Assembly: GCF_003751605.1 (NCBI RefSeq)
Contig: NZ_RJVJ01000001.1
Span: forward strand, 3,224,001-3,288,000
Direction of reading: 5' to 3'
Source of the DNA: Kitasatospora cineracea
GTDB taxonomy: Bacteria > Actinomycetota > Actinomycetes > Streptomycetales > Streptomycetaceae
DNA length: 64,000 nucleotides
Positions 1-7,011 of the stretch are shown one piece after another. Position 1 is the first letter of the stretch. Every line of letters starts with the position of its first letter. The notes beneath the pieces are model-generated. The model ran no database searches. It saw only the letters and a list, made by a program, of their open reading frames with translations, and was not told where the DNA came from. The position numbers and the translations under genes were made by a program.

Positions 1-9
1 CAACGCGGC

Positions 10-219
10 ATGTTCGCCGCCGTCCTGGTGGTCATCGCCGCCACCGCCGCCTCCGCTCTGCGGGACCAACTCCTCATCACCTACCCGCTGCTCGCGGTCG
101 TGGCCGGTCTGCTTTGGCTCCAGTCCGTCGTGGTGCTCCGCCTGCCCAAGGCCATCAACCAGGCCGCCGAGCAGCACGGCGGGCCGCCCTTGCTGCCCGG
201 CACCGCCGCCCGAAGCTGA
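10..219 (+). CDS. small membrane protein, possibly 5'-truncated
   Basis: A 69-residue hydrophobic protein with two likely membrane segments (about residues 2-18 and 22-45) and a short polar tail. The frame is open back to base 1, so the ATG at 10 may be internal and the real start may lie outside the window. It sits 52 bp upstream of the next gene on the same strand. I do not recognise a family; small two-helix proteins are common on actinobacterial mobile elements. Confidence 0.5.
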   Translation: MFAAVLVVIAATAASALRDQLLITYPLLAVVAGLLWLQSVVVLRLPKAINQAAEQHGGPPLLPGTAARS

Positions 220-271
220 CCCAACCCGGCAGGTCGGGCCACCCGGGCCCGGCCTGCCACCCGGAGAACTC

Positions 272-1180
272 TTGATCACCACCTACACCTCCACCCGCCT
301 GCTGCTCCGTTACGAGGTCGAGCACGCAGAGACCGGCCTCACTTACTACACCGTCCGCGCGCCCCACGTCACCGGCACCATCACGCTGCACCCCGAGGCC
401 ACCCCCGGCGCGGCCGACAACCCCGACGCCTACACCCGGCTGCGGTTCGTCTCCGGCCGGTACGACCCGGACGAGGGCCCCAGCACCTACACCGATCGAC
501 TCGCCGTCTACAACTCCTGGATCTACGACGGCATCACGCTCCCCGAGCCCGGCACACCCATCGACCGTGACCCGTGGGACCGACTCCACCGCAGCACCTA
601 CGAACTGGCCACCGAGAAGACCCGCGCCCGCGCCAAGGAGGTCGGACAAAAGATCATCAACGAGTACCGGTTGGACCGCCACCGCCATGCACAGCACACC
701 CGCTACCTCCGGTCGGCAGCCGACCGCCAGCTGGCACGGGCCACCCGCGAGGCGGACGAACTCCGCCCAGCCGTCGACAGGCTAGGCGTGCTGGAGACCC
801 AGATCGACCGCTGGACCCGGCTCCGCCACCCGGGGACGAGCACCACGACCGTCGAAGTCGGAGGCCACCTGGCCGACTGGATCGACGCCCGGTTGGCCGG
901 CCGCCAGCCACTCACCTCCGCCGACCACGAGGTCTACCGCTCCTGGGCCGCCGCCCGCCGACTTGGCGATCGTGCGGCGATCTTCCAATCCCGCCGCACG
1001 ATGCTGCCCACCGCCGCCGCCCTCGCCAGCTTCGCGCGCATCCTCACCGAGGCCAGCCAGGAGTCACCGAGCAAGGCCGCCCGAGCCGACGCCCGTTGCC
1101 GCCTCCGCCGCATCGCCGAAGTCCATCCCACCCTCGCTCCGATGGCTCCCCCTCGGGAAGACGAGGAAGCACCCCGCTAG
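272..1180 (+). CDS. hypothetical protein, helical C-terminal half
   Basis: A 302-residue soluble protein of unknown function. It starts at TTG, with GGAGAA a few bases upstream as ribosome binding site; no other start has a better one. The first ~95 residues look like mixed beta structure rich in Tyr and Thr. The rest is Arg/Ala/Glu-rich and probably helical, with a possible coiled coil near residues 110-190. A strong hairpin follows the stop. No catalytic motif is visible. Position suggests cargo of the mobile element. Confidence 0.65.
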   Translation: MITTYTSTRLLLRYEVEHAETGLTYYTVRAPHVTGTITLHPEATPGAADNPDAYTRLRFVSGRYDPDEGPSTYTDRLAVYNSWIYDGITLPEPGTPIDRDPWDRLHRSTYELATEKTRARAKEVGQKIINEYRLDRHRHAQHTRYLRSAADRQLARATREADELRPAVDRLGVLETQIDRWTRLRHPGTSTTTVEVGGHLADWIDARLAGRQPLTSADHEVYRSWAAARRLGDRAAIFQSRRTMLPTAAALASFARILTEASQESPSKAARADARCRLRRIAEVHPTLAPMAPPREDEEAPR

Positions 1181-1181
1181 C

Positions 1182-1230
1182 CCCGGTTGGGCACCGCCAC
1201 CGGCCACCCCGGTCGCGGTGCCCAACCGGG
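1182..1230 (+). terminator. GC hairpin directly after stop codon
   Basis: Arms 1182-1196 and 1216-1230 are perfectly complementary over 15 bp, and the 19-base loop holds a second 5-bp hairpin (ACCGG/CCGGT). It begins one base after the stop. There is no T-tract, as is usual for Streptomyces terminators or 3' stabilisers. Confidence 0.55.
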
Positions 1231-1526
1231 TTGGGTCGCGCCTTCGGCGCGGCGGTGTTGTTGGGCGGCTGTCGCCGCCGGCCGCCTGCGGTGGCGGATG
1301 CGGTCGCGCCTTCGGCGCGGCGTTCTTCTGGTCCGGGCGCCCCGCTGCGCGGTTCCCCCGGCCCCCCTCCGCGGCCCAGTATCCGGAGCCGGCCGCCCGC
1401 TTCAAGGGCGCTCCCGTTGGTCGCGTGGCTGCGCCACCGGCCTGCGGCCGGCCCTTGACCCGGACGGCCTCTTTGCCCCGGACCCCAGGCAGCTGTCGGG
1501 GGGACGGGGGAGGTGCGCCCGTTGAT

Positions 1527-1541
1527 CTGACGGTCCGTCAG
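1527..1541. promoter_or_regulatory. 15-bp palindrome upstream of promoter, copy 1
   Basis: CTGACGG-T-CCGTCAG is a perfect inverted repeat 35 bp upstream of the -35 box of the promoter at 1577-1605. It could be an operator for an element-encoded regulator. The identical site is at 2758-2772 but I see none at the third promoter. Confidence 0.35.
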
Positions 1542-1576
1542 CCGTCGAACCGGCGTGCCGAACTGCGCCTTCGAGC

Positions 1577-1605
1577 TTGACCAGAAACCCCCAACGAGGT
1601 AATAT
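1577..1605 (+). promoter_or_regulatory. sigma70-type promoter, copy 1
   Basis: TTGACC (-35) and TAATAT (-10) are separated by exactly 17 bp. The predicted transcript start, about 1612, is the first base of the hairpin at 1612-1642, 60 bp upstream of the DUF2958 start codon. Confidence 0.65.
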
Positions 1606-1611
1606 TGTCCT

Positions 1612-1642
1612 TGTTGGGAGGGGAGGGCAACCCCGACCGACA
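1612..1642 (+). promoter_or_regulatory. 5'-UTR hairpin with AGGGCAA loop, copy 1
   Basis: Outer arms TGTTGG/CCGACA pair fully (one G-T wobble), a GA/GA tandem mismatch follows, then inner arms GGGG/CCCC close a loop reading AGGGCAA. CCCACGA follows, then the start codon 22 bases later. The predicted transcript begins with this hairpin. It may be an RNA regulatory element, an mRNA stabiliser or a protein-binding site; its function is unknown. Confidence 0.55.
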
Positions 1643-1671
1643 CCCACGAAGCGCGAACCGAGAGGCCGAAC

Positions 1672-2094
1672 ATGACCGAACTGCACAGCGCGAACGTCGA
1701 ACCGGCGAGCTGGGCCTGGGGAGCGATGCCCGAGCAGAACCGCCATGTGCGCGGGCACGAGTTCTACCCGCCCTTCGCCGACCTGGAGAAGATCCCCGCG
1801 CTCTACGCGACCGACGGGCAGTCCTTCGAGGAGAAGACCCTCCACATCCATTACTTCACCGGCGGCTCGGACTGGTACATCGCCGAGGTGGACCCGGCCA
1901 GCGGCCTGGCCTTCGGCTGGGCCAGGGTCAACTACCCCGAGGGCGAGTGGGGTTACATCCACCTGGTGGAGCTGGAGGAGCTCTACCTGACCCCCGCTCC
2001 GCGCCCGGGAGCCCTGAGCCTGCCGATCCTGGTCGAGAGGGACCTCGACTTCACCCCCACCCGCGCGGCCGACATTCCAGCCATGGCCTCGTAG
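1672..2094 (+). CDS. DUF2958 domain-containing protein
   Basis: A 140-residue protein that fits DUF2958: an 'iPaLYaTdg' opening near residue 40, a central SDWYIAEVDP stretch, an aromatic FGWARV strand, a GYIHLVELEEL helix, and the closing VERDLDF motif near residue 120. DUF2958 proteins occur on plasmids, phages and integrative elements; their biochemical role is not established. The gene follows the promoter and 5' hairpin at 1577-1642 and has a GAGAGG ribosome binding site. A 90-residue gene follows 48 bp downstream and may share the transcript. Confidence 0.8.
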   Translation: MTELHSANVEPASWAWGAMPEQNRHVRGHEFYPPFADLEKIPALYATDGQSFEEKTLHIHYFTGGSDWYIAEVDPASGLAFGWARVNYPEGEWGYIHLVELEELYLTPAPRPGALSLPILVERDLDFTPTRAADIPAMAS

Positions 2095-2142
2095 AACGGC
2101 ACCCCGAGCCGCCCATCCACCCGCAGCAACAGGGAGCCGAAC

Positions 2143-2415
2143 ATGACCGCCCTCACCATCGAGCGCCTCGCCGACGACTCCGCCGACGCCGCGCTGGTCG
2201 CCCTCCGCGCCTTCATCGCGGCCGACCCCGCCGCGTACCGGTACGAGCCCGTTGACGCCGAAGGCACGGCCACGATCATCGCCGACCTGATCACCTCCGC
2301 GCTCCACCTGGCCGACGCCGTCGGCGTCACGGGCGACCGCGAAGAGTTCGTTCACCAGGCGTACCGCCGCTACCGCGAAGAGGCCGCGTACGAGCGGCTC
2401 GCCGAATCCTACTGA
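2143..2415 (+). CDS. small hypothetical protein
   Basis: A 90-residue acidic, Ala-rich, mostly helical protein with no family I recognise. It starts at ATG with AGGGAG about 7 bases upstream and lies 48 bp after the DUF2958 gene, so both may be read from the promoter at 1577. A perfect 13-bp hairpin starts nine bases after its stop, so it probably ends the transcript. Confidence 0.65.
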   Translation: MTALTIERLADDSADAALVALRAFIAADPAAYRYEPVDAEGTATIIADLITSALHLADAVGVTGDREEFVHQAYRRYREEAAYERLAESY

Positions 2416-2423
2416 GGCCGACT

Positions 2424-2453
2424 CCCCGGCCCCGGCAATCGCCGGGGCCGGGG
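2424..2453 (+). terminator. GC hairpin after small gene
   Basis: Perfect 13-bp stem (2424-2436 with 2441-2453) and a 4-base AATC loop, nine bases after a stop codon. There is no T-tract. Confidence 0.6.
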
Positions 2454-2757
2454 GCGGGGGGAGTGGTCGCGCCTTCGGCGCGGCGGTGTTGTTGGGCGGC
2501 TGTCGCCGCCGGCCGCCTGCGGCGGCGGATGCGGTCGCGCCTTCGGCGCGGCGTTCTTCTGGTCCGGGCGCCCCGCTGCGCGGTTCCCCCGGCCCCCCTC
2601 CGCGGCCCAGTATCCGGAGCCGGCCGCCCGCTTCAAGGGCGCTCCCGTTGGTCGCGTGGCTGCGCCACCGGCCTGCGGCCGGCCCTTGACCCGGACGGCC
2701 TCTTTGCCCCGGACCCCAGGCAGCTGTCGGGGGGACGGGGGAGGTGCGCCCGTTGAT

Positions 2758-2772
2758 CTGACGGTCCGTCAG
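2758..2772. promoter_or_regulatory. 15-bp palindrome upstream of promoter, copy 2
   Basis: CTGACGG-T-CCGTCAG, identical to the site at 1527-1541 and at the same distance from its promoter. Candidate operator. Confidence 0.35.
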
Positions 2773-2807
2773 CCGTCGGACCGGCGTGCCGAACTGCGCC
2801 TTCGAGC

Positions 2808-2836
2808 TTGACCGGAAACCCCCAATGAGGTAATAT
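2808..2836 (+). promoter_or_regulatory. sigma70-type promoter, copy 2
   Basis: TTGACC, 17-bp spacer, TAATAT, as in copy 1. Two spacer-side bases differ from copy 1 but both hexamers are kept. Confidence 0.65.
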
Positions 2837-2842
2837 TGTCCT

Positions 2843-2873
2843 TGTTGGGAGGGGAGGGCAACCCCGACCGACA
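2843..2873 (+). promoter_or_regulatory. 5'-UTR hairpin with AGGGCAA loop, copy 2
   Basis: Identical to the hairpin at 1612-1642, followed by CCCACGA and a start codon 25 bases later. Confidence 0.55.
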
Positions 2874-2905
2874 CCCACGATGGATCGAACGAAAGGCGTC
2901 ATCGC

Positions 2906-3355
2906 ATGACGATCACCCTCGACCGCGCTCGGCTCGAAGAGATCAACGCGGCCAAGCAGGCCGAATGCGGCCACAGCGGCGGGTCGGGCTGCGCCTGGTG
3001 CTGGCTCACCCCCGACGCCATCGCCGAACTCCCCTACGCCGAGCGCCTCGCCGTCGCGGTCGATCTCGATCACCGGCTCACCGAACTCGGCATCCCCCGC
3101 GCGCCCCGCACCGTCGTGATCGTCCGCGAAGCCCGCACCTACGCAGTCCAGGTCATGTGCGAGGAACTCGGCACGTGGGAACTGCGCATCCCCGCGCCGG
3201 GTGAGGAGTATGTCCTGTTCCAGGGGGCGATGTGGTCTGACCCCGACGCCCAGGTCCGCAGCGACCAGGTTCCGACGTGGACCAGGGGGCGGGACGACAT
3301 CGCCGACCTCGCCCGCAGCTTCGCGGGTCTGCTGTGGGCGGCCGGCCTCCGGTGA
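2906..3355 (+). CDS. hypothetical protein with N-terminal Cys/His cluster
   Basis: A 149-residue protein. Residues 20-35 hold C-G-H ... C-A-W-C-W, which could bind a metal. The rest is mixed alpha/beta with no motif I can name. It starts at ATG behind the second copy of the promoter and 5' hairpin, with GAAAGG as ribosome binding site. A 13-bp hairpin follows the stop. Cargo gene of the mobile element; function unknown. Confidence 0.65.
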   Translation: MTITLDRARLEEINAAKQAECGHSGGSGCAWCWLTPDAIAELPYAERLAVAVDLDHRLTELGIPRAPRTVVIVREARTYAVQVMCEELGTWELRIPAPGEEYVLFQGAMWSDPDAQVRSDQVPTWTRGRDDIADLARSFAGLLWAAGLR

Positions 3356-3367
3356 TCCACTGCCCAC

Positions 3368-3396
3368 CCCCGGCCCGGCGATCCGCCGGGCCGGGG
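3368..3396 (+). terminator. GC hairpin between two hypothetical genes
   Basis: Perfect 13-bp stem (3368-3380 with 3384-3396) with a 3-base ATC loop, 13 bases after a stop codon and 24 bases before the next start. Given that spacing it may act as an mRNA stabiliser or attenuator rather than a full stop. Confidence 0.55.
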
Positions 3397-3419
3397 CCCG
3401 TACTCCCAGGAGGTGCCCC

Positions 3420-3947
3420 TTGAAGATCATCGACGTCCACCATGATTCCGAAGTCGCCCGTCCGGCCCGCTCCCGCGAGGTGCTGGCGATCCTCCGCGAC
3501 ATCGGCGAGAAGTTCGACGCCGCTGCCGTCGTCGTCCGGGAGGTCGCCCCTGCCGAGTCGGCCACGCTCCCGCCGATGCCGACCCTCTCCGTCGAAGACT
3601 GGCAGCAGGCTTGCCGCGCGCTGGTCGGGCTCGATGCCTTCCTGGCGGACACGCACGCCCGCGTGGCCGCTGCTCTCTCCGAAAGCGGATTCACCCCCCG
3701 GCGGCAACTGCGCTGGTCGTTCGTGCTGGCGCTCCACACCATCGGCCATGCCTGGCATGACGCCTACCTTTCCGGCGCGCACTACGTGATCAGCCCCGAA
3801 CTGCCCGTCCGGCCGGGCCTGCCCGCCGCCGCCGCTTGGGGTGCGGCCAGCGGCGCAACCGTTGCCCGCGCCCGCCGCTGGGCAGTCGCCGTCACCGTGC
3901 CGCACTTCCGTGCAATGTCGGACGAGGTGAACGCCATGACATGGTGA
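3420..3947 (+). CDS. hypothetical protein
   Basis: A 175-residue protein of unknown function. The TTG start is chosen because a perfect AGGAGG lies six bases upstream (3409-3414); the frame is open further up, but that part overlaps the preceding gene and has no ribosome binding site. A central, probably helical region contains H-T-I-G-H-A-W-H-D, a His-rich motif that might bind metal. The C-terminal third is Ala-rich. Confidence 0.6.
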   Translation: MKIIDVHHDSEVARPARSREVLAILRDIGEKFDAAAVVVREVAPAESATLPPMPTLSVEDWQQACRALVGLDAFLADTHARVAAALSESGFTPRRQLRWSFVLALHTIGHAWHDAYLSGAHYVISPELPVRPGLPAAAAWGAASGATVARARRWAVAVTVPHFRAMSDEVNAMTW

Positions 3948-3963
3948 ACCCATGCCCCTGAAG

Positions 3964-3992
3964 TTGACAAGAAACCCTCAGTGAGGCATACT
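3964..3992 (+). promoter_or_regulatory. sigma70-type promoter, copy 3
   Basis: TTGACA (perfect -35), 17-bp spacer, CATACT (-10). It clearly aligns with the promoters at 1577 and 2808, but the upstream 416-bp repeat is not present here. Predicted transcript start is about 3999. Confidence 0.65.
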
Positions 3993-3998
3993 TGTACT

Positions 3999-4029
3999 TG
4001 TTGGGCGGGGAGGGCAACCCCGGTCGGCA
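3999..4029 (+). promoter_or_regulatory. 5'-UTR hairpin with AGGGCAA loop, copy 3
   Basis: Same fold as copies 1 and 2 with sequence changes: outer arms TGTTGG/TCGGCA still pair using G-T wobbles, the internal GA/GA becomes GC/GG, and the inner GGGG/CCCC stem and AGGGCAA loop are unchanged. CCCACGA follows, and the DUF932 start codon is 29 bases on. Confidence 0.55.
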
Positions 4030-4065
4030 CCCACGACAGACGAACACGCGCGAAGGACTTCATAC

Positions 4066-5214
4066 ATGACCATCACCCTGGCCAGGACCTCCACCCGCAA
4101 CGCGAGCCTTTCCGAGATCGTGGGCATTCTGCGCGAGCAGCACCCCCGCAAGACCGACGTCGTCGCCCCCGTCCAGAACATCCACGCGGCGGGCGGCCGA
4201 CTGATCATCGAGGGTGCGGACTACGACCTCACCCCGGACGGAGTCACCAGGAAGCAGGCGGAGTACCGGCTCACCGACGTGTGCGAATCCGGCGTCGCGG
4301 AGAAGCTCGGCATTCCGGTCGGCTACCTGCGGAAGACCCGGACCGAGGCCCCGCACCTGTGGGACGCGAACGTCAACGGGTGGCTCAGCCACCACAGCCG
4401 CGCCGACAAGTCGTTCATGGTCCGCACGCTGACCCCGGCCCAGGGTGAGGACACCGGCACCGCTCGCGCGTTCCTCAGCCCCAGCTACCGGATCATTGAC
4501 AATCTGGACATCCTGACCGCCGCGCTCCAGGGCGTGCGGGACGCCGGTGTCGAGGTCCGGCTGGACAAGTGCGACCTCACCGACCGGAAGATGTACGTCA
4601 AGATCACCGCCCCGCAGGTCAGCGCCTACGCGCCGGAGCTCCTGAAGGACTACCGGAGCCCGTTCAGCGGCGCGCGTGGGGCCGACAACCCGACCGTCTT
4701 CGCCGGGTTCGAGATCAGCAACAGCGAAACCGGGTGCGGGGCATTCACCATCGTGCCCCGACTGGTGGTCCAGGTCTGCGACAACGGAATGGTGATCACC
4801 AAGGACGTCATGCGCTCCGTGCACATCGGCGGCAAGCAGCAGGACGGAGTGATCCGGTGGAGCGACACCACCCAGGCCCGCACGCTCGAAGTCATCGCCT
4901 CCCAGACCACCGACGCCGTCAGCACATTCCTTGACCACGACTACGTCGTCCGACAGCTGCGGTCCATCCAGGAGACCGCCGCGACCCGGGTGAAGAACCC
5001 GGAGGCCACCATCACCACCGTCGCCCAGCGGCTCAAGTTCACCGAGGAGCGCCGGGCCGACATCTTCGCCCACTTCATCCAGGGCGGAGACCTCTCCGCC
5101 GGTGGCGTGATGCACGCCGTCACCTCCGTCGCCCAGACCCTCCCCGACGCCGACGACGCCCACGAGTTCGAAGCCCACGGCATCCGCGCCATGGAGCTGG
5201 CCGCCTCCCTGTGA
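4066..5214 (+). CDS. DUF932 domain-containing protein
   Basis: A 382-residue protein matching DUF932 (phage/plasmid-like protein) over most of its length, including the S-P-S-Y-R-I-I-D-N region near residue 145 and the F-A-G-F-E-I-S-N-S-E-T-G segment near 220, followed by a V-C-D-N-G stretch typical of the family. DUF932 proteins are widespread on conjugative plasmids and phages; no activity is firmly established. The gene stands behind the third copy of the promoter and hairpin leader. An 11-bp hairpin begins nine bases after its stop. Confidence 0.85.
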   Translation: MTITLARTSTRNASLSEIVGILREQHPRKTDVVAPVQNIHAAGGRLIIEGADYDLTPDGVTRKQAEYRLTDVCESGVAEKLGIPVGYLRKTRTEAPHLWDANVNGWLSHHSRADKSFMVRTLTPAQGEDTGTARAFLSPSYRIIDNLDILTAALQGVRDAGVEVRLDKCDLTDRKMYVKITAPQVSAYAPELLKDYRSPFSGARGADNPTVFAGFEISNSETGCGAFTIVPRLVVQVCDNGMVITKDVMRSVHIGGKQQDGVIRWSDTTQARTLEVIASQTTDAVSTFLDHDYVVRQLRSIQETAATRVKNPEATITTVAQRLKFTEERRADIFAHFIQGGDLSAGGVMHAVTSVAQTLPDADDAHEFEAHGIRAMELAASL

Positions 5215-5222
5215 CCGCCCCG

Positions 5223-5248
5223 CCGCCCGGCCCACCAGGGCCGGGCGG
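5223..5248 (+). terminator. GC hairpin after DUF932 gene
   Basis: Perfect 11-bp stem (5223-5233 with 5238-5248), loop ACCA, nine bases after the stop. It argues that the next gene starts downstream of it rather than at the overlapping GTG at 5211. Confidence 0.55.
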
Positions 5249-5294
5249 CCCGCCACAGAACGCCACCAGCGCACCACGAGAACCGGGACGCCCG

Positions 5295-5567
5295 TTGAAC
5301 ACCGCCGTTGAACGCCTTCGCAACCTCGTAGCCGACGTCACCACCTTCGAAGAGGAGTGGGAGGACAAGCTCCGTACGGCGCTGCCGTCCTACGACCCGA
5401 ACCGCGCAGACTTCCCCGTCGACCCCGACGAGGAGGAGGACTACTACACGCTCTGCGCCGACCGCGCGGCCGAGGCCCGCGACCAGCTCCACCGGGTGAC
5501 CATCGGCATCGAAGCCGTCGCCCGCGAGCTGACCGACACCGTCGCCGAGGCGGACCAGCCCGGCTGA
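5295..5567 (+). CDS. small acidic hypothetical protein
   Basis: A 90-residue, strongly acidic helical protein (E/D-rich around residues 14-52) of unknown function. The same frame is open from a GTG at 5211 that overlaps the previous stop, which would add a Pro/Gly-rich 28-residue tail encoded by the intergenic hairpin. I prefer the TTG at 5295, because TTG starts behind hairpins recur in this element, but the start is uncertain. A hairpin follows the stop. Confidence 0.55.
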   Translation: MNTAVERLRNLVADVTTFEEEWEDKLRTALPSYDPNRADFPVDPDEEEDYYTLCADRAAEARDQLHRVTIGIEAVARELTDTVAEADQPG

Positions 5568-5577
5568 CCGAACCACC

Positions 5578-5604
5578 GGCCGCCCAGCGCGAAGCTGGGC
5601 GGCC
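5578..5604 (+). terminator. GC hairpin after small acidic gene
   Basis: Perfect 11-bp stem (5578-5588 with 5594-5604) and a GCGAA loop, 11 bases after a stop codon. Confidence 0.6.
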
Positions 5605-5658
5605 CCCGGCCGGGAGCGCCGAGCTGCGGGGATCGACCCCGCACCACGGCCCAACCCC
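5597..5658 (+). repeat. 62-bp exact direct repeat, copy 1
   Basis: Bases 5597-5658 recur exactly at 5724-5785. The unit holds a small inverted repeat (GCGGGG/CCCCGC). Both copies lie in the 274-bp gap between two genes. Confidence 0.85.
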
Positions 5659-5723
5659 TCCCGCAGCCCACCCACCGAGCACCAGCCCGCCGCACCGCCC
5701 GCCGGCCCCTGCCGCCCGCACCC

Positions 5724-5785
5724 GGGCGGCCCCCGGCCGGGAGCGCCGAGCTGCGGGGATCGACCCCGCACCACGGCCCAACCCC
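5724..5785 (+). repeat. 62-bp exact direct repeat, copy 2
   Basis: Second exact copy of 5597-5658, offset 127 bp. No gene is convincing in the gap. Confidence 0.85.
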
Positions 5786-5841
5786 GCGCGGCGCCGCCTG
5801 CTGCCCACCTTCACCGCTTCCCGCACCACCAGGAGAACCAC

Positions 5842-6357
5842 GTGCCGACCCTGCCCCACACCGGGCTCCAGACCCCAGAGCAGCCCCGCTACGAGGTCAC
5901 CAGCTGCCAGGAGCTGACGCTGCTCCGGGCAACTCCGTTCCTGGCCGTCCTCAGCCACGGCAGCCGCAAGATCGGCAGTGCTCAAAACTACGGCGACGGG
6001 GACGCCACGGAGTTCGTGCCCCACAGCGACTTCGACGTGGCCGACTTTGCCCGCTTCGCCGACGCCTGCCGACTCGACGGCCAGCCCGTCAACCTCTCCC
6101 TGCTGCTCGATCTGCTGATCGAGGAGTTCAACGTCGGCCGCTCACTGCGCGCTCAGGCACTCCAGGGCCGCACCCTGCTCCGCGAGGTCGGCCCTGACGG
6201 CACCGCCACCATCAGCGGCACCATCCCGATGCCCGCCACCGCGGACGACCGCCGCCGCGCGCACACTGCCCTCCGGCTGCCGCTCACCATCGGTGCCGTG
6301 ACCCAGTTCTGGAACGGCACCTCCTGGGAGCACCTGGCCAGCACCCCCGCGACCTGA
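5842..6357 (+). CDS. hypothetical protein
   Basis: A 171-residue protein starting at GTG with AGGAGA eight bases upstream. It appears mixed alpha/beta, with a hydrophobic helix around residues 75-95 (LLLDLLIEEF). No motif or family is recognised. It lies between the 62-bp repeats and the next small gene, on the same strand as all its neighbours in this part of the element. Confidence 0.6.
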   Translation: MPTLPHTGLQTPEQPRYEVTSCQELTLLRATPFLAVLSHGSRKIGSAQNYGDGDATEFVPHSDFDVADFARFADACRLDGQPVNLSLLLDLLIEEFNVGRSLRAQALQGRTLLREVGPDGTATISGTIPMPATADDRRRAHTALRLPLTIGAVTQFWNGTSWEHLASTPAT

Positions 6358-6444
6358 CCCGCGCCGGTGCGCCCCGGACGCCTGGACCGCGCCGAGACCC
6401 AGCCAGACCTCACCGCCCTGATCACCCACAGAAGAGACACCAGC

Positions 6445-6924
6445 ATGCCCAAGTTCATCGTCCCCATCGACGTCATCACCGTCCACGTGGTGCCCGTCCT
6501 GGCCCCGACCGCCGACGCCGCCAAGGCAGAGGCGGAACGCATCGTCGCCAGCGACCGGAAGACCTGGTTCGACCACACCGAGCCGCTGTGCGTCGGCGAC
6601 GCCCACACCGAGGCCGAGTGGGACGCCCAGCAGGAAGCCTCCAGCCGCGAAGACCTCGGACGGGTGACCATCCCGTTCCCCGCCAGGCCGGCGAAGAAGA
6701 CCGCCGCCGCTCGGTTCCGCGCACCGCGCACCGACCACCACGCCGACGGCACCGCATGCCCGCCCGAGCACAGGCACACCACCTCCGGCAAGCCACTCAC
6801 CTCGGGGTGTCCCGGACGCGCCTACTCCAGGGCCGAATGCAGCTGCGGCGAATGGTCGATCAAGCACACCGGCAAGGGCTACGTGGACGACGCGCGTCGA
6901 CAGCACATCAGCACCGCGCACTGA
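6445..6924 (+). CDS. hypothetical protein with C-terminal Cys/His cluster
   Basis: A 159-residue protein. The ATG at 6445 is chosen over an upstream GTG at 6367 because the protein then begins with a clean beta-strand (MPKFIVPIDVI) and GAAGAGA lies upstream. Residues ~105-145 contain C-P-P-E-H-R-H, a later Cys, and C-S-C-G-E-W, which look like a small zinc-binding fold. No family is recognised. Confidence 0.55.
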   Translation: MPKFIVPIDVITVHVVPVLAPTADAAKAEAERIVASDRKTWFDHTEPLCVGDAHTEAEWDAQQEASSREDLGRVTIPFPARPAKKTAAARFRAPRTDHHADGTACPPEHRHTTSGKPLTSGCPGRAYSRAECSCGEWSIKHTGKGYVDDARRQHISTAH

Positions 6925-6950
6925 CGACTCGCTCAACCCCAACCGATCAA

Positions 6951-6985
6951 CGGGTGCAGTCCGGAGGGCAACCGGACCGCACCTG
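6951..6985 (+). promoter_or_regulatory. 5'-UTR hairpin with AGGGCAA loop, diverged copy 4
   Basis: The loop AGGGCAA (6965-6971) is kept, but the closing stem is GTCCGG/CCGGAC, not GGGG/CCCC. Below one A/C mismatch, seven more pairs follow (6951-6957 with 6979-6985, one wobble). CCCACGA follows and the DUF2637 gene starts 19 bases later. Changed stem bases with kept pairing are evidence for selection on the structure. No good promoter is visible upstream. Confidence 0.5.
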
Positions 6986-7011
6986 CCCACGAAACCCGAG
7001 AGAACAAGATC

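Larger units (their letters stand above)
1234..1649 (+). repeat. 416-bp direct repeat, copy 1
   Basis: Copy 1 matches 2465-2880 at a constant offset of 1231 bp with no indels and about four substitutions. It holds two short hairpins (CGCGCC-TTC-GGCGCG), a 15-bp palindrome, a promoter and a 5' hairpin, and fills the space between the gene ending at 1180 and the DUF2958 gene. No credible gene lies inside. Confidence 0.9.
2465..2880 (+). repeat. 416-bp direct repeat, copy 2
   Basis: Second copy of the 1234-1649 segment, carrying the same palindrome (2758-2772), promoter and 5' hairpin. Near-identity over non-coding sequence implies recent duplication or gene conversion of a promoter cassette. 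It accounts for nearly all of the 490 bp between the genes ending at 2415 and starting at 2906. Confidence 0.9.

Noticed and set aside
1616..1630. G-quadruplex in the GGGAGGGGAGGG run of the leader
   Set aside because: Only three G runs are adjacent, and the run is better explained as one side of the conserved hairpin.
5597..5785. tRNA-like arm or att site in the 62-bp repeats
   Set aside because: The GCGGGG/CCCCGC arm resembles a tRNA arm, but there is no acceptor stem, anticodon arm or other tRNA feature.
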